DNA from: Aporrectodea caliginosa
Taxonomy: Eukaryota > Annelida > Clitellata > Crassiclitellata > Lumbricidae
Length of the DNA: 64,000 nucleotides
Assembly (NCBI GenBank): GCA_020284085.1
Contig: JACEVL010000518.1
Location: 660,001 to 724,000, forward strand
Reading direction: 5' to 3'
A program made the position numbers and the translations under genes. Below are positions 47,079 to 58,185 of this stretch, piece by piece (the first letter of the stretch is position 1; every line of letters begins with the position of its first letter). The notes under the pieces are model-generated. The model saw only the letters and a list, made by a program, of their open reading frames with translations. It had not been told where the DNA came from and searched no databases.

Positions 47079-47539
47079 TGTTTTGAATTATTGTTTTCAC
47101 TTTGAAAACATATGGAATAAATTACCCTTATGATAATTATTTAAGCTGTAACAACACTCAATCTGCTAAAATTAATGTCAATTATTATTCCTCAGTCTTG
47201 TAATGTGAAATATTGTTCAGCAGCACGGCTGTTTGAAGTACTTCTACTAAATCCATGACACACATACATATTATTTCTAAATAATGACACCTAGAAACAA
47301 CGAGAGACGTTGTAAAGCCCGCAAAAATCAGCAAAGACATTGCAGAACACAGCCATTGGCACAATTCAGTCTGTTACTTCTACTGCACACTAATATCTCA
47401 CCAGTTTTGATTGTCTTCGCCGAGTTCTCTTCAGTGCACCTCATTCGATCACTCCCTGCAGCTCAGACTTTTTTTAAAGTGGTTGGTGATACTAGAGATG
47501 AGATGACTGAGTAGATTAGTCGTATATTTACCAGCTATG

Positions 47540-47917
47540 AGCCGGCCACATAAACTCCCACCATTACACCAACACAGCTGATGATACACACACTTTTATC
47601 TGGGACTGATTCGTAGCCTACTTGAAATGACTCCAGGCAGCATTCCGACGATTGCGGACGATCATGATAATAATTTTTGACTACAAGATTACTACGATTA
47701 TAGCCTACTAATTTTGCGAATTTACCGGCCACACAACTTCCGCTCAATAACACCAAAAACGCTGATGATATAGGCGTATACGAACTTTTATTTGTGACTG
47801 GTTCGTAGCCTACTTGAAATGACTCCAGGCAGCATTACCACGATTGCGGCCTCTCATGATCTTCACAGACAATTTTGACTACAAGATTACTACGATTATA
47901 CCAATTTTGCGAATTTG
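47540..47917. repeat. Tandem duplication of about 190 bp
   Basis: Two units (about 47540-47724 and 47725-47917) share TTCGTAGCCTACTTGAAATG, ACTCCAGGCAGCATT, GACTACAAGATTACTACGAT and AATTTTGCGAATTT in the same order. It lies inside the 1.3 kb that splits the hAT MITE copy. Confidence 0.88.
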
Positions 47918-48036
47918 CGCCAATCAACAGTTACTTTGGTCGCAATCGTAGAAACGTTCCCAAAATAACTACTAATTTAATATGTGCGTCACTTCTGCTG
48001 GGTTAATTCACACATCCAAAATCCAGGGGCGAACAT

Positions 48037-48099
48037 AGGCATACATACATACATACATACATACATACATACATACATACATACATACATACATACATT
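48037..48099. repeat. (ACAT)n microsatellite
   Basis: About 15 perfect units exactly at the junction with the second half of the hAT MITE. Confidence 0.96.
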
Positions 48100-48265
48100 A
48101 GTGTTAGCGAATTTTCACGTTCTCATGTCTGTCGATATTGCATTTTTTATTTTCATTTTTTTAACGAAAACAACGTTGAATTTTTGTTGTCATTTTAGTT
48201 ATGGTTATAGCTAATGATATTATTTAGTTACAGTTATAGTTATCGTTAACGAAATCATTTACGAC
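48100..48265 (-). mobile_element. Second copy of the 541-bp hAT MITE, other part (terminus lost)
   Basis: From GTTCTCATGTCTGTCGATAT through GTTATAGTTATCGTTAACGA it matches the reverse complement of about 12945-13125. The terminal CACTG is missing. Its order and orientation fit the half at 46503-46790. Confidence 0.65.
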
Positions 48266-48269
48266 AATT

Positions 48270-48840
48270 TATATGGCGCCGTAACCCGGTCATGCCGTTA
48301 CAAGGGCGCCTAAATTGTTACAATGTAATAGAATACAGCCGTTTTAGAATACAATAGAATATTAAAAATAGAGTAGACTAAGCATAATTAAATAGAATAC
48401 ACTGGACCATGTCAGATTATAACACAACACAGCAAGGGTTTTAAGTGATTCAGAAGACGTGTTTAGTCTGTGTTAGAACCACTGCAAGGTAACCTGCAAA
48501 GCTTAATTATAGTCTATCGCTTCCTGTTAAAAGCTGTGCAAGTGTGAGACAGTACTATCATCCAAACCATTCCACAAGTCCACAACTCTTGCACTGGAGA
48601 ATTATTTCTGCCCTTTTGTTCCTTTCGGTTTCTTAAATAATTTACACCTCTGTTCTCGAGTCGCCTTGTTTAGAGTTAATTCAAAGAACCTCTCCCACTG
48701 CACTGCCTCCTTTCAGTGATAATATGTTAGACTTCAATTAGGAATCCTCTGTTTCTCCCTCCCTCTCTCTAAATATGTTGTTAGTCCACACCTTTTCAAC
48801 CTTTCTTCATAGTCCCAAATCAAGATTGTGGTGCTTACAT
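48270..48840 (-). mobile_element. CR1-like LINE C-terminal fragment
   Basis: The minus-strand translation gives LIWDYEERLKRCGLTTY, WERFFELTLNKATREQRCKL and SSARVVDLWNGLDD with stops between. These match the conserved C-terminal tail of many CR1/jockey-type ORF2 proteins (SYEERLK.LGL, L..R..F, R..R..V..WN.LP). Confidence 0.65.
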
Positions 48841-49044
48841 ATATTATGCTATATATCAGGGGAAGTCGGACTATATAGTGCAGCCCCCCTTTCGCTTTCA
48901 ACAGGATAGAACACAATAGAACAGGGTAGAATATAACAGAATAGAATAGAATTGAATAGAACAGAATAGAACAGACTGAAATGCGTCAGATCACACTAAA
49001 ATAGTAAAGGTTAGGTTGGTTTGTGTTGCTTTTCTTTTCTTCAG

Positions 49045-49191
49045 GGTCGATATTTGAGTCTGACTCGATGACGCAGTCGGCATTTCGGTTTGAGCTGGAG
49101 AGACACAACAACAGCACCGTAACGACCTTCAAACTCGACAAATACGAGAAGACGAATCGCGTCGGAAACAACTTGGAGCTGATCAAAGAAA
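49045..49191 (+). CDS. GRIA-like: Ionotropic glutamate receptor (AMPA/kainate-like), second coding exon
   Basis: This 147-bp exon is preceded by a strong pyrimidine tract and acceptor (gcttttcttttcttcag, AG at 49043-49044). It encodes the start of the amino-terminal domain: SIFESDSMTQSAFRFELERH, then an NNST glycosylation sequon and a segment ending NNLELIKE. The pattern G-x-I/L-F ... SAFRF ... hydrophobic-NxLEL matches the corresponding AMPA/kainate receptor region. It begins with two bases completing the codon left by the exon at 40418. It ends with one base before a weaker donor (GTTAGC, GT at 49192-49193), leaving phase 1 for exon 3, which I could not find downstream. Without splicing the frame hits TAG immediately. 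The fit of phase, splice sites and residues is the main evidence. Confidence 0.68.
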
Positions 49192-49244
49192 GTTAGCATC
49201 TATTGTCTTATACGTACACACAGAAATTAAATCAAATCAATTGA

Positions 49245-49450
49245 TATATGAAATGAATTGATATGATCTGATTGATAATTATGATTGATAGGATGTGATA
49301 CAATACGATACGATATGTTATGATATGACGTGATGTGATATACTATATGATCTTATGTGATATTATTGTATGACATGTGATATGATTTTATATGGTATGA
49401 TATGATGTGATATGATATGATATAATTATCATATATCATATATCATAAAA
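49245..49450. repeat. Degenerate GATATGAT-type tandem repeat
   Basis: TGATATGATATGAT-like, period about 5-10 with drift, directly after receptor exon 2. Confidence 0.8.
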
Positions 49451-49539
49451 CAGAGTTTTTGGTGGTTCAGAAGACAAGCCATGTTTTTAGAACCATTTCA
49501 CACGGTCGTACTGTTCGCTTACGCGCCTCATCAATATGC

Positions 49540-49542
49540 TCC

Positions 49543-49575
<33 letters not shown>

Positions 49576-49590
49576 TTCTGTCTGTCTGCA
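49540..49590. repeat. (CTGT)n microsatellite
   Basis: About 10 units. Confidence 0.93.
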
Positions 49591-49694
49591 CATGACTCTC
49601 TGTCTTACTGACCTGATTCTTTTGAATCAGCGTTTCTTTCTCTTCAAACAATCTGCCTGTATCTCTGCCTCTATCTGTGTCTGACTCTGAGCCC

Positions 49695-49925
49695 ATTTGT
49701 ATTGTATTGTATTGCATTGTTTATGGCCATTTCTAAAGCGCTTCTCACAGCATGAGTCTTTAAGAAGCGCTCCCAGTGCGAGAAACCCCGAGAGAAGAGG
49801 GAGGATTTGAGGTGAGAGAAAGATGAGGAAACGCTCTACCAGGGAGGATGATGGAGCAGACTGATGATGGGGGGAACGTTCATTCCATAGGGAGGGACCA
49901 AAGGGTTTAGACTGGAAGGCTGCTG
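49695..49925 (-). mobile_element. LINE 3'-end fragment
   Basis: Beginning at TTGTATTGTATTGTATTGCA, the block contains AAGCGCTTCTCACAGCATGA, GGGGAACGTTCATTCCATAG and a purine-rich strand. The reverse complement resembles the other ORF2 C-terminus plus tail fragments. It lies just after receptor exon 2. Confidence 0.45.
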
Positions 49926-50079
49926 TCCCTTCCTCTGACTTTGTGTCTTCGTGTGTCCGTGTGTCTACGTGTATGCGTGTGACCTAGTCTACGGATGATC
50001 CTGTTTCCATCTTCGTCTTTTCCGTCTTCTTTCCATTGACTCTCTTTCCTTCTTCTGTCTATTGCTGATGTAGCTGCTG

Positions 50080-50330
50080 TCGTTGTCTTTCTCTCTCTCT
50101 CTCTGTCTTTCTCTGTCTCTGTCTCTGTCTATTGGTCCTTGTGTCTGCCTAAATCTCTGTTGGTCTTTGTATCTGTCTCTGTCTCTGCCACTATCTCTTA
50201 TCTATCTCTTTCTCGATCTGTTTCTTCTCTGCCTCTGCCTCTGTCTCCCTGTCTCCCTGTCTCTCTGTGTCTGTCTATGCCTCTGCCTTTGCCTCTGTCT
50301 CTCTGTCTCTCTGTCTCTGTCCCTCTGTCT
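50080..50330. repeat. CTCTGT-rich degenerate array
   Basis: A TCTCTGCCTCTGTCTC-type mixture. Confidence 0.85.
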
Positions 50331-50429
50331 GAGGTCGTGGTCCATTTCCTGTTCGTGGCTGTCGAAGAACCCGATTAGTTCTTGACGAGCGACGGATGAC
50401 GTGAGATGCCAACAGAAGACCACCGCACC

Positions 50430-50740
50430 CTCCCTCTCCTCCTATTCCTCCTATTCCTCCTCCTCCTCCTCCTCCTCTTCCTCCTCGTCCTCGTCCTCGT
50501 CCTCCTCCTCCTCCTGCTCCTCCTCCTCGTCGTCCTCCTTCCTTTTAGTCCGTCCTTCCTTCCGTTCGTCCTTTCTTCCTTCTTTAGTCCGTCCTTCCTT
50601 CCGTTCGTCCTTTCTTCCTTCTTTAGTCCGTCCTTCCTTCCGTTCGTTTGTTCTTCAGTCTTTCTGTCCTTCATTCCGTCCGTCAATCCGTCCTTTCATC
50701 AGTTCGTTTGTCCTTTCGTCCGTCAGTGTGTTGGTTGTTG
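50430..50740. repeat. CCT array and a 35-bp CGTCC-containing minisatellite
   Basis: (CCT)n (50440-50535) is followed by three units with TTTAGTCCGTCCTTCCTTCC and GTTCGTCCTTTCTTC (50545-50650). Confidence 0.9.
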
Positions 50741-50867
50741 ATTGTCTGTGGTTCGTTTGTGGCTGGTGATGAGAAGACCGTGGCAAACGAGCAGCAGAAT
50801 ATATGTCGCCGGAGGAGAGAGACGGAAGAACGAAGCACCTGTTCAGTAGGCAAGAGATGTCGATCGG

Positions 50868-51283
50868 AGGAGGGAGGGAGGAGGAGGAGGAGGAGGAGGA
50901 GGAGGAGGAGGAGGAGGAGGAGGAGGAGGAGGAGGAGGAGGAGGAGGAGAGGAGGAGGAGGAGGAGGAGGGAGGAGGAGCAGGAGGAGAAAGAGGAGGAG
51001 GAGGGAGGAGGAGGAGGAGGAGGAGGAGGAGGAGGAGGAGGAGGAGGAGGAGGAGGAGAAGGAGGAGGAGGAGGAGGAGGAGAGGAGGAGGAGAGAGGCA
51101 GGAGGAGCAGGAGGAGGACGAGGGAGGAGGTGGAGGAGGAGGACGAGGAGGAGGAGGAGGAGGAGGAAGGAGGAGGAGGAGGAGGAGGAGAGGAGGAAGA
51201 GGAGGAAGAGAGGAGGAAGAGGACGGAGGAGGACGAGGAGGAGGAAGGAGGAGGAGGAGGAGAAGGAGGAGGATGAGGAGGAC

Positions 51284-51318
<35 letters not shown>

Positions 51319-51890
51319 GGATGAGGAGGAGGAGGGTTCTGTTGAGAAGGGAGAGGAGGAGGAGGAGGAAGAGGAGGAGGAGAAGGAGGAGGAGGAGGAT
51401 GAGAGGAGGAGAGAGGACGACGAGGAGGAGAAGGAGGAGGAGAAGGAGGAGGAAGAGGAAAAGGGAGGAGGAGGAGGAGGAGGAAGGAGGAAGAGGAGGA
51501 GGAGGAAGAGGAAAGGGAGGAGGAGGAGGAAGGGGGGAAGATGAGGAGGAAGTGGAGGAGGAGGAGGAGAAGGAGGAGGAGGATGATCTTTATTGAGGGA
51601 GGATGAAGAGGAAATAAAGGAGGAGAAGGAGGAGGAGAAGGAGGAGGAAGAGGAAAAAGAGGAGGAGGAGGAGGAAGGAGGAAGAAGGAGGAGGATGAAG
51701 AGGAAAATGGAGGAGGAAGGAGGAAGAGGAGGAGGAAGTGGAGGAGGAGGAGCAAAGAGGAAGAGGAGGAGGAGGAGGAGGAGACGGAGGAGGAGAAGGA
51801 GGAATGAGGAGGATGAAGAGGAGGAGGACGATGAGGAGGATGAAGAGGAGGAGAAGGAGGGAGGAAGGAGGAGGAGGAGGAGGAAGGACC
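50868..51890. repeat. GGA purine tract over 1 kb
   Basis: Almost pure purine on the + strand for about 1 kb. Perfect (GGA)n at 50877-50950 and 51000-51055, degenerate after. Arg/Glu and Ser/Leu/Pro frames across it are artefacts. CCT sequence flanks it on both sides (50440-50535 and 52040-52100). Confidence 0.96.
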
Positions 51891-52029
51891 TCTCTCTCTC
51901 CCTACGTCGCATCCATCGGAAACGGACCAAGTGCGGCGGAGGATGCTGTCTCTCGGTTGATGCTGAAACAGCGGATGATGATGATGATGATGATCATGGT
52001 GATGATTCTGTCGTCTCCATTAGGAGCAT

Positions 52030-52105
52030 CATTACTATAACTTCCTCCTCCTCCTCCTAAAATAAAACCCTCTTCCTCCTTCTCCTCTTCTTCCTCCTCC
52101 TGTGT
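52030..52105. repeat. CCT/CTT-rich patch
   Basis: A short polypyrimidine patch of opposite bias to the preceding GGA tract. Confidence 0.85.
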
Positions 52106-53330
52106 ATATCTCTTGGTCAAACATCGACCTGCTGCTGCGATCAGCAGTGATTTCTCCTTTGCCTGCACCCGGCTGTTTGTCTGTGTGTGTCTGTCTGTGT
52201 GTATGTCTGTCCTTCTGTCTGTCTGTTTGCCTTTCTGTCTGTCCATCCGTCCATCTGCCTATCTCTGTGTGTGTGAGGCTATCTGGTCATCTTCGGTCTG
52301 TGCTAATTCGTGGCTGTGCCTCAGTCGGTCCTAAGGCTTTCTCGTCCACTGTGACGACCACAGCTTAATTGGACATGTCTCGAATCTATAGTCTCAGTCG
52401 TGCCTCGCTTTCTACGTTCCACCGTTTGCGTCTTTTTATCTCTGTCAGTCTCGCTATGTTCGTTTGTCAGTCTGAATATGTTCGTCTGTTAGAAGCAATG
52501 AGAAATAAAGAGATTATTTAGGTACATTTTTGGTAGATAAACCTGAAAGTTTATGGAAGCAGACAGATATACACAGGCAGACAAAGAAAGAGAGAGACAG
52601 AGAGAGAGAGACAGACAGGGTGATTTGGTGATTTGGTGGATTGTAGAAGAAGAGATAGGGGTTCTTCTAGCGATGGTGAGCCTGAAAAGAGGAAAAGAGG
52701 AAATGATTATTTCTTTCGTTCCGCTGAAGATCTGTGACACAACGAAGGGAAAACGAATCGTCAAAGGATCTAGAGAAAAACGTTCGATCATATTATCGAT
52801 TTGATTCATTGATTTCTTGGACATGACGAGAATTTCTTTCTATCGCTTTCAATTTTCTCTCTTGCCATCAATTCCAAAGCCATCCACCAAACTCCGATTC
52901 CTGCAATGTTTCATGCGCAAAGCAACTGTCACGAAAACACTCATGCACCTAAATACTTCTAGATTCAATCGATTAAGGGGATATCTGGCGTTTCCTACAT
53001 GTAATTCGTGAAGAAGCTGGTGCTTTGCACTTAGCTTTTAAGTAGCGCTTTTTGAGTAGTGCTTTAGATATTTGGAGATTACGATTACGATTTGTAATTA
53101 ATAGGCCTCGACACATTGCATTACAATTCCTATTTAACAAATGGAATTCTGGCCATTTCCTAATTTCCATACTTACAAGATTCCTTTCCGTCTCAATCAT
53201 TCGATGTCTATAAACAACTCGTCTCGTTCATTCTCAACATTTCCCATGCATGTTGGTTCTCTACGTAATTTATTCACCGTCGACTTCTAAATTATCAATA
53301 TTCTTCTTATCGTTCTCCTGCTTCAACTAT
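52106..53330. other. No gene recognised
   Basis: It contains CTGT-rich (52185-52260) and GACAGA-rich (52555-52615) patches. No exon 3 of the glutamate receptor was found here. Confidence 0.45.
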
Positions 53331-53334
53331 CTTT

Positions 53335-53620
53335 TCGTTTTTCTTCTTCTTCATTTTCACATTCTTTATCTTCTTCTTTTTCTTTTATCTTCTTCTTCTT
53401 GTTCTTCTTGTTCTTCTTCTTTTTCCCCTAGTTCATCGTCCTCCTCCTCTTGCTTGCTCCTCCTTCTTCTTTTCTTCACATTTTCTATTCCTTCTTCTTC
53501 TGATTTTGTCTTCATATTCTTCTTCTTCTTTCTTCTTGCTCTTGTTCTTGGTTCTTCCTGTCTTTTCCCACATTTTCTTGTTTTTCTTCACATTGTTCTT
53601 CTTCTTATTCTTCTGCTGCT
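53335..53620. repeat. TTCTTC-rich polypyrimidine tract
   Basis: Degenerate TTC/CTT sequence leading into the CTCTGC hexamer array. Confidence 0.88.
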
Positions 53621-53775
53621 TCTGCCTCTGCCTCTGCCTCTGCCTCTGCCTCTGCCTCTGCCTCTAACTGCCTCTGCCCTGCCTCTGCCTCTGCCTCTGC
53701 CTCCCAGCCTCCCTTGCTGTGCCTCTGCCTTGGCCTCTGCCTCTGCCTCTGCCTCTGCCTCTGCCTCTGTTGGCC
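53618..53775. repeat. (CTCTGC)n hexamer array
   Basis: About 25 near-perfect TGCCTC units. Single units are also scattered through the first copy of the 400-bp duplication just downstream. Confidence 0.94.
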
Positions 53776-53784
53776 TTGCCTCTG

Positions 53785-54498
53785 TTGGTGTTGGCGTCTG
53801 CCTCTGTAATCGACGGTGCAGCTGCGTCCCTTGGGACTGTTGCATTGGCCGCCTCTGCACCTGCCTCTGGAAATCCATTTGCCTCTGCCTCTCCTCTTCC
53901 TCTTCTCATGCCTGAATCCTCTTCCTCTGCCTCTGCTTTTCTGCCTTCTGCCTAGAAATCGCCAGAAACCAGAGATTAAATCGTTCTCTGTTCGCCTGAA
54001 GAAGAGATCTGCGAATTCTGATTACGTCTCTAGTAGTCATTCATGCAAAATTTATCTAGCGCCCCTTCCCTCTAACTACTCAGTCTGCCTCGGATTATAT
54101 TCCTCTTATCTCCCTCCGGTGTAGGTCTGTTGATAGTGTTGGTGTTGGTGGCGTTGGTGCTAGCGGTGGTGGTGATGGGGTTGGCTAGTTGGTGTTGGCG
54201 TCTGTTTTGTAATCGACGGTGCAGTTGCGTCCTTTGGGACTGTTGTTGCTTTGGCCGTCGGCGCCTGACTTGGAAATCCATTTAATTCTGCGTCTCATCT
54301 TCATTTTCATCTGAATCATATTCATCATCTTCTGCTTTTACTTCCTTCTGAGATAGAAATCGCCGGAAACCAGAGATTAAATCGTTCTCTGTTCGCCTGA
54401 AGAAGAAGATCTGCGAATTCTAATTACGTCGCTCTAGTAGTAATTCATTCAAAATTTATATAGCGCCCCTTCAAGGTAACTAGGCCTACTCAGTCATG
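53785..54498. repeat. Tandem duplication, offset about 404 bp
   Basis: Copy 1 (about 53785-54086) and copy 2 (about 54189-54498) share TTGGTGTTGGCGTCTG, TAATCGACGGTGCAG, AACCAGAGATTAAATCGTTC and TTCGCCTGAAGAAGA in order. Copy 1 alone is peppered with the TGCCTC hexamer. A TTGGTGTTGGTGGCGTTGGT spacer separates them. Confidence 0.9.
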
Positions 54499-54534
54499 GA
54501 TCGGATTAGATTAGAATTAGGGTATAGGTGTAGG

Positions 54535-54690
54535 TTAGATTACATAAGATTGGATTAGATTGGATTGTATTAAATATTAAATTGGATTGGTTTTATTTGG
54601 ATTGAATCTAATGGGATCGAAATAGATTATATTAGATGGATGGATTAATTTTGATTGGATTGAATTAGATATCAGATTCGATTAGATTAA
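54535..54690. repeat. Degenerate GGATTAGATT tandem repeat
   Basis: Period about 5-10, similar to the centre of the palindrome at 34095-34140. Confidence 0.8.
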
Positions 54691-54694
54691 GCCT

Positions 54695-55220
54695 CTAATA
54701 GGATGACTGTGATGATGACAAATTTAGAAAGCAGTGTCGGAGCAGAAGTTAGGAAATGGGTGGGGAGGGATTAATTTTTGTCGGTACATGGCTGGTTTGG
54801 CGGTCTATGAATACTATGATATCTTGTATGGTGGAAAAATTCTGATTTAGGCCTATTTCAAGGTTTATAATTTCGACCTTGGCCAAAAATTTCATGAGGA
54901 ATACAACCGTGAACGTTACTGACGTGTGCATATAGGACTATGTCACTGACAACCGATTGGACTCCAGACTAAAAGACCGGAGCATCAAAAGATGGAGCCA
55001 CTCAGTGGTAGACAGAAGGACGGACCAACACACAGAGGAGGACACAGACAAACACAGACAGACGGAGGCTTATGACGAGGGAGGCAGGTGATGCGGCAAA
55101 TATTATGGGTATAAAATTAGAAGAGTCTCCATGGCAACACATCAGCATCTCCTGTCAACGAACGAATTCCGAAGACACGTGATCGCATATGTATATATAT
55201 ATTTGTATATATATCGCATA
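54695..55220. other. No gene recognised
   Basis: A short GACAGAC patch (55005-55070) and a TATATA run; no coding evidence. Confidence 0.4.
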
Positions 55221-55224
55221 TAAA

Positions 55225-55475
55225 TACATAGTTATGGCTCTCGTGCATTCCACGCCTCTGCTCCAAAGGAATGGAATCGACTACCACTTTCTCTTCGTAG
55301 CTCAAATTCACTTCCTTCCTTCAAAAGCGGCTCAAAACTCACTATTTCTCCTTGGCTTTTAAGGATTTAGAAATCTAAGTGCATCTTCACTTGGCGGCTG
55401 ACTATCCGCGCCTCCGATTCACATTTCGGTGTGACCTTGCGCGCGTTACAAATTTATTAAATAATAATACTAATA
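55225..55475 (+). mobile_element. LINE 3'-end fragment (VAPKEWNR family)
   Basis: CTCCAAAGGAATGGAATCGA through GCGGCTCAAAACTCACTATT and TCTTCACTTGGCGGCTGACT parallel 41230-41400. It is followed by a short AATAAT tail. Confidence 0.65.
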
Positions 55476-56450
55476 ATAGTTTATTGCACTCGATTGGATA
55501 TGTAGAAAATTCAATGTAGGAATTAAATTGCATGATATCCAAACCACGCCATATTACATTTCTTAATCATTCATATGTATATAATTATGTAGGCAATGGT
55601 GTGTGTCTGGCGTTTCTATTATAGCGTCTTTTAGACCCCAACAGCGATGTTCTTACGCGTCTATCTAAAGTTCGTTGAACAGTTCAGACGTCAGGTGGTA
55701 GTAGACACTGTTTCGTAGTAGACAGTGTTTCGTAGTAGACACTGTTTCGTGAGCTGTCTATGGGGCAAATAAGTGCGTATTTCTAATGAAAGTCTTTTAC
55801 ATAGGGATGGTATACTGCAGTGCTCAACATAGCCGGGTTTGATCGCATTGTCCTCCGTTGGACCATACAGGCATCACGGTCGTTGATCATTGAGTTCTGT
55901 GCAGCAAAGCCTTCTGACCGTTCGAAGAATCATTCTGCAGACCATGAATCGAACATTAGTCTGGCGATCCTTACCCAATTGGTGTCCTTGCTCCGTCAAG
56001 GAAGCATATCAACAAATGTTTCGTAGAGATCGAATATCGCTAACGCTGTAATATCGTAAAGTTAGGAGAAAGAGTGCACGCTTAGGCAATAGTGATGAGT
56101 TCTTGATCGGTCTGAACTGGTCATGCAGAGGATCAGTGGCCAGGAAGACGAGTGGATGAAGGGGGGGGGGGGGCGGCGGAGGGTACAGCGAATGTCATGG
56201 GGTGGGTCACAGCACAACGCAGACCGGCGTTGGGTTTCCATCTGCCAACCTGGTTGCTCGGCGTTATTAGCACTGTCTTTCTGGAGACGGGCGACTTTTG
56301 GGAAGAATCGGTGAAATGGAATGAATGGAGAGTCGTGGCAGAGGCCTCAGCCATATGGAAACCACCCTCGACCTCCTGTGAATGACCAATATGCTAAATA
56401 GCCTGTGTATGAATGAATACGAAACACCATTCTAACGTACAACCGTATTT
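55476..56450. other. No gene recognised; 3' flank of the F-box gene
   Basis: It includes a 20-bp tandem repeat (GTAGTAGACACTGTTTC, about 55688-55752) and a 14-base G run (56161-56174). Short open frames lack support. Confidence 0.45.
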
Positions 56451-56453
56451 TTT

Positions 56454-56459
56454 TTTATT
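56454..56459 (-). terminator. Candidate polyadenylation signal of the F-box gene
   Basis: AATAAA on the minus strand lies about 230 bases after the propeller stop codon and is the first such hexamer downstream. Confidence 0.45.
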
Positions 56460-56687
56460 AAAAGTCAATAGAGTTAAGACCAGAATTGCTTAAAATACAA
56501 CGCACGAATCAAAGAAGAACGGTTTTGCTAAGTTATTTCAATTATGTAAACGAATTCTCAATGTATATCGTTTAAGTCTTTTAACACAGTTTCAGTTATT
56601 TAAAATTGCAGATAATAGAAGCCATGGCACTGGCATTCAAATAGATATCGAAATTATTTAATGCAAGTTAACATCATTTCGAGTGGA

Positions 56688-57577
56688 TTATTCTTCTGTG
56701 AAACGGAAGATAGTCAAAAGACCGTGGGGATAATTGTTCTGTGATTCAATACACATTACCTCATTCCTGTCACTGTTGAAGTGCAAACAGTGGAGGTAAC
56801 GGAATTCGTCTTCATCCAGCTGCGGCTTAGAAAACTCCAGGAGATTAAATTCAGAATCTAAGAGCTCCATTCCACCGAAAGGATAGAGACCAGTTATCAC
56901 AATTCTACCATAAATATCCCCAAACGTTACGTTGCACTGTCCATAGAGTGATGATCGATATTGGCGTACGACGTTCCAACTCTTATCGATCTCTAGTAGG
57001 TTAGTTCGGCCGTCAAAACAGACCAATACCAAGTTTCCATTTGATTTTTGAAATGCGTCGGTTCTATATCCCAACACGTCATCATCTAGGGACACCACTA
57101 TTTTATGTTGCAAGGAACCATTTGCATCATATATGCTTACTACATCACAATCCTTCTTCTGCCCATCCGGATCGGAAAGGATCATAACGCTACCATTGGC
57201 GTTCACCGATATATCGGCAAACGGCATCTTGTGATTTCTAATACATGGTGATACTTTAAACTGATGTTCTTCATCTTTCGTAATACGTAAGACTGAAAAG
57301 CAGTGACAGTCTTTAAGGCAATCACAGTTTTCGTTTCCTAGGCCGACATAAAGGCAGTCTGACACATTGCAGGCTGCTATGCCCGACGTCCGACCTTCAG
57401 GTAGCGGGATGACATCTTTCACCACTTCTAGACTGTTGCGGTCGAATACGTTAATAAAACGCAATTGTTTATAATAGCTGCAGAGCATAAATATTTCATC
57501 TTTCATTGTAGTAATTGCATCGACGTCAAACTGCATCGGAAATTGGAACAAGATTTCTAAACGAATCGTCTGATGAG
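56688..57577 (-). CDS. F-box/beta-propeller-like protein, last exon (propeller)
   Basis: This exon encodes 296 residues with blade-like repeats. Examples are DISVNANGSVMIL with VSIYDANGSLQHKIVV, FQKSNGNLVLVCF with LLEIDKSWNVVRQY, TFGDIYGRIVITG with MELLDSEFNLLEFSKP, and a final GLLTIFRFTEE. The alternation of (N)G-x-hydrophobic strands with a turn like (Y)DANGSLQ is typical of NHL/TRIM-type propellers, which usually bind proteins. The exon begins after a good acceptor (aatatttttcag, ending 57578) with two bases CT. These complete the single G left by the exon at 58683, giving an uninterrupted F-box to propeller fusion, that is, a substrate-recognition subunit of an SCF ubiquitin ligase by family logic. 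A Cys-rich loop (CDCLKDCHC, near 57300) is unusual. The substrate is unknown. Confidence 0.75.
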
Positions 57578-58094
57578 CTGAAAAATATTAATCTGCTTTA
57601 TTTATTGCGCAAAAGATGCTGAAACATAATTATGAAAACACGTTCTCTACACTTTCGAGGCTAAATATTTTTTTTATAAGTTTGGGCTATAGGCTGAATA
57701 GTTAAGTTATTTAAAAAGTCATTTTCCCGTTAGATATCAAAACTATTTTTCTGTAATAATGTCAGACATATGTCTAGCAACAGGTTGACATTGGATGCAG
57801 TCCGGATTTCACTCTCTCTATATGTGATAATTAATTCTAAACCGTGGTGCATGTCGTTGGCGGACTAGAGTTATCATGGATTGGACACGATAATCAAGAA
57901 AGTCGAAGTAAGAAGACCCAGTTGAATTGATAATAGTGACCTCTTTATTCAAATACGTAGGACTAAAATTAACTGGTACATGCAGAGCTTAATTATACGA
58001 AGACAACGATGGCGGCATAGTTTATGAGTTTATAAATAGTCTTAGATGCTACGTGAAGAAAGCGCAGATCTGCGGATGTGCGTCAGTAGGCTAT

Positions 58095-58185
58095 AGGCTG
58101 TTGCGGAGTTGGCAGTCCCCCACCCGTCCTAATATGTCCAGGCTAAGTATTGTAAAGTTACTTACACCTCATACCCATACTCTCC
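58095..58185 (+). mobile_element. tRNA-derived SINE, family 1, 3' fragment G
   Basis: Only the tail is recognisable: CACCCGTCCTAATATGTCCA, then GGCTAAGTATTGTAAAG, compared with CCGCACTAATATGCCGAGGC in copy E. It lies in the intron of the F-box gene. Confidence 0.45.

Noticed and set aside
48986..49186. 66-residue minus-strand frame at the receptor exon 2 locus
   Set aside because: The + strand has better splice sites and receptor-like residues; the minus frame is its shadow.
50648..51930. Long Arg/Glu and Ser/Pro/Leu frames, superficially like SR proteins
   Set aside because: Direct translation of the GGA tract with no unique domain.
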